Assembly (NCBI GenBank): GCA_007122815.1
Contig: SKSV01000113.1
Span: forward strand, 1-7,012
Origin: Trueperaceae bacterium
GTDB taxonomy: Bacteria > Deinococcota > Deinococci > Deinococcales > Trueperaceae
Length of the DNA: 7,012 nt
Reading direction: 5' to 3'
Under the pieces are notes generated by a model. The model did no database searches and was not told the DNA's origin. It saw only the letters and a list, made by a program, of their open reading frames with translations. Positions 5,894 through 7,012 of this stretch are shown piece by piece (position 1 is the first letter of the stretch; every line of letters starts with the position of its first letter). Made by a program: the position numbers and the translations under genes.

Positions 5894-6945
5894 GCCGGCC
5901 TCTGCTGGAGCTCGAGGGCGTGAGCCTCTACTACTGGGTGAGGCGAGGACTGTTGCGCAGCGACCCCGTGAAGGCCCTGGAGCAGGTGGACCTGAGGATC
6001 GAGCGCGGCGAGGGGTTGGCTGTCGTGGGCGAGAGCGGCAGCGGCAAGACCACCCTGGGGCGCGCCGCGCTGCGGCTCGCGCTACCCGCGCGGGGCCGCC
6101 TGCGCTTCGATGGGCTGGACATCACCGAGCTGCCCGAACGGGAGCTGCGCGGCTTCAGGCGCCGCGCCCAGGCGGTCTTCCAGGACCCCTACGCCAGCCT
6201 CAGCCCCTACATGCGCGTCTACGACCTGGTCGAGGAGCCGCTCGTCGTGCACGGGCCCAAGGTGCGGAGCGAGCGCCGCACGCGTGTCATGGCCGCTCTC
6301 GAGCAGGTGAAGCTGCGGCCCGCCGAGTCCTTCGCGGAGGTCTACCCGCACACCCTCTCGGGCGGCCAACGGCAGCGTGTCAACATCGCTCGCGCCATGG
6401 TGCTGCGCCCCGAGTTCCTGGTGGCCGATGAGCCGGTCTCGATGATCGACGCCAGCAGCCGCGCGGAGATCCTCTCGCTGCTGCGCGACTTGCAGCTCCA
6501 GGGCGACCTCAGCGTCCTCACCATCACGCACGATCTCGCCAGCGCGCGCCACTTCGCCGACCGCATCGCCGTCCTGTACCTCGGCCGCCTGGTCGAGATC
6601 GGTCCGGCGACTCGTGTCGTGGGCTCCCCGCACCACCCGTACACGCGCGGTCTGCTGGCGGCGGTGCCCGAGCCCGACCCGCGCAACCGGCTCCGCTCAC
6701 GCGCGGTCATCGAGGGTGAACCTCCCAGCGCGCTGGAGGTGCCGAGCGGCTGCCCGTTCCACCCTCGTTGCCCCGAAGCCATCCCCGGGACGTGCGACGT
6801 CGAGTTCCCGGCGGTCAGCGAGCTCGGCTCAGGCCACGAGGTGGCGTGCCATCTCCACCCGAGCGGGCGACCCGTAGAGGCTGCGCGCGCTTCAGTCGAC
6901 ACGATTGACGACCCGCGGCGCGCGGGGATCGAGGACGTCGCGTAG
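5890..6945 (+). CDS. ABC transporter ATP-binding protein, DppF/OppF type
   Basis: This is the second ATPase of the importer, 351 aa from GTG 5890, and forms a heterodimer with the preceding DppD-type subunit. The N-terminus SRPLLELEGVSLYYWVRRG is typical of OppF-like proteins. Motifs: Walker A GESGSGKTT (47-55), Q-loop FQDPYASLSP (Gln98), signature LSGGQRQRV (156-164), Walker B LVADE with catalytic Glu181, D-loop SMID (184-187) in place of the common SALD, and switch His214 in TITHD. The oligo_HPY-like tail has HHPYTRGLL (248-256) and cysteines C288, C294, C302 and C320. The last 30 or so residues after CHLHP look non-conserved, are rich in charged residues and Ala, and are partly encoded opposite the 3' end of a convergent permease gene. 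The 4-nt overlap with the upstream ATPase places it last in the operon. The SMID D-loop recalls archaeal and Thermotogales oligosaccharide-type members, which is weak evidence about substrate. Confidence 0.96.
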   Translation: MSRPLLELEGVSLYYWVRRGLLRSDPVKALEQVDLRIERGEGLAVVGESGSGKTTLGRAALRLALPARGRLRFDGLDITELPERELRGFRRRAQAVFQDPYASLSPYMRVYDLVEEPLVVHGPKVRSERRTRVMAALEQVKLRPAESFAEVYPHTLSGGQRQRVNIARAMVLRPEFLVADEPVSMIDASSRAEILSLLRDLQLQGDLSVLTITHDLASARHFADRIAVLYLGRLVEIGPATRVVGSPHHPYTRGLLAAVPEPDPRNRLRSRAVIEGEPPSALEVPSGCPFHPRCPEAIPGTCDVEFPAVSELGSGHEVACHLHPSGRPVEAARASVDTIDDPRRAGIEDVA

Positions 6946-7012
6946 GGTGTCTCCCAGGAGCGCGGCGGCGACGACCACCAGCGACAGCGCGAGCCCCGGG
7001 AAGAGCGTCAAC
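6892..7012 (-). CDS. ABC transporter permease, DppC/OppC type, C-terminal fragment (truncated by window edge)
   Basis: Reading the minus strand from 7011 down to a TGA at 6894-6892 gives 39 codons with no internal stop. The translation begins LTLFPGLALSLVVVAAALLG, continues DTLRDVLDPRAP, and ends in a short tail RVVNRVD. A hydrophobic last helix preceded by FPGLALSL and followed by LGDxLRDxLDPR is the classic C-terminus of OppC/DppC permeases. The 5' part lies beyond the right edge. The gene is convergent with the DppF-type ATPase and overlaps its 3' end by 54 bp, so a second, oppositely oriented Opp/Dpp importer probably lies to the right. It is not a copy of the local DppC-type subunit, which ends LALGMETVVNPRLRQP. 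The fragment is short but the motif is distinctive. Confidence 0.8.
   Translation of the reverse strand, partial: LTLFPGLALSLVVVAAALLGDTLRDVLDPRAPRVVNRVD
6912..6926. terminator. GC-only hairpin in the convergent overlap, possible weak bidirectional terminator
   Basis: CCCGCG-GCG-CGCGGG is a perfect 6-bp inverted repeat with a 3-nt loop, sitting between the two convergent stop codons (6892 and 6945) and inside both coding 3' ends. No T-rich tract follows on either strand, so it is not a canonical intrinsic terminator. In DNA this GC-rich, such repeats also arise by chance. Confidence 0.25.

Noticed and set aside
5042..6534. Possible degenerate ATP site, as in some heterodimeric ABC transporters
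   Set aside because: Both ATPases retain Walker A Lys, signature LSGG, catalytic Glu and switch His, so both sites look competent.

Overview
The window is part of an accessory nutrient-uptake locus. Five plus-strand genes form a nearly complete ABC importer operon of the peptide/opine/nickel (PepT, Opp/Dpp) family. The order is: extracytoplasmic solute-binding protein (SBP, family 5), DppB-type permease, DppC-type permease, DppD/OppD-type ATPase and DppF/OppF-type ATPase. The C-terminal end of a sixth gene, another DppC/OppC-type permease, enters from the right edge on the minus strand. No RNA genes, insertion sequences, CRISPR arrays or long non-coding stretches are visible.

The DNA is very GC-rich, with strongly G/C third codon positions. 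This produces many long spurious antisense ORFs. Starts include ATG, GTG and probably TTG, and several genes have clear Shine-Dalgarno sites. The long DppC-type permease and the SMID D-loop in the second ATPase resemble archaeal, Thermotogales, Chloroflexota and Deinococcota members of the family, as I remember them. A high-GC member of Deinococcota (Trueperaceae-like) or Chloroflexota is a plausible host, but this is a low-confidence inference.

Layout: the SBP (about 28-2439) has a Sec signal peptide. The permeases (2441-3520 and 3498-4922) form the membrane channel. The ATPases (4922-5893 and 5890-6945) form the cytoplasmic motor. Junctions are a 1-nt gap, a 23-nt overlap, a 1-nt TGATG overlap and a 4-nt GTGA overlap, so the five genes are almost certainly one translationally coupled transcript. 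The promoter would lie left of the window. On the right, the last ATPase gene overlaps the convergent permease fragment tail-to-tail by 54 bp.

The main oddity is the SBP. Motifs normally in the C-terminal half of a DppA/OppA-like protein come first, directly after the signal peptide, and motifs normally in the N-terminal half come second. This looks like a circular permutation, followed by an extra beta-rich C-terminal domain. The partner DppC-type permease carries an extra periplasmic segment of about 200 residues between its first membrane helix and the GTDxxGRD motif. Together these suggest an importer with non-standard periplasmic architecture. The substrate cannot be read from sequence; peptides and oligosaccharides are both possible for this family.
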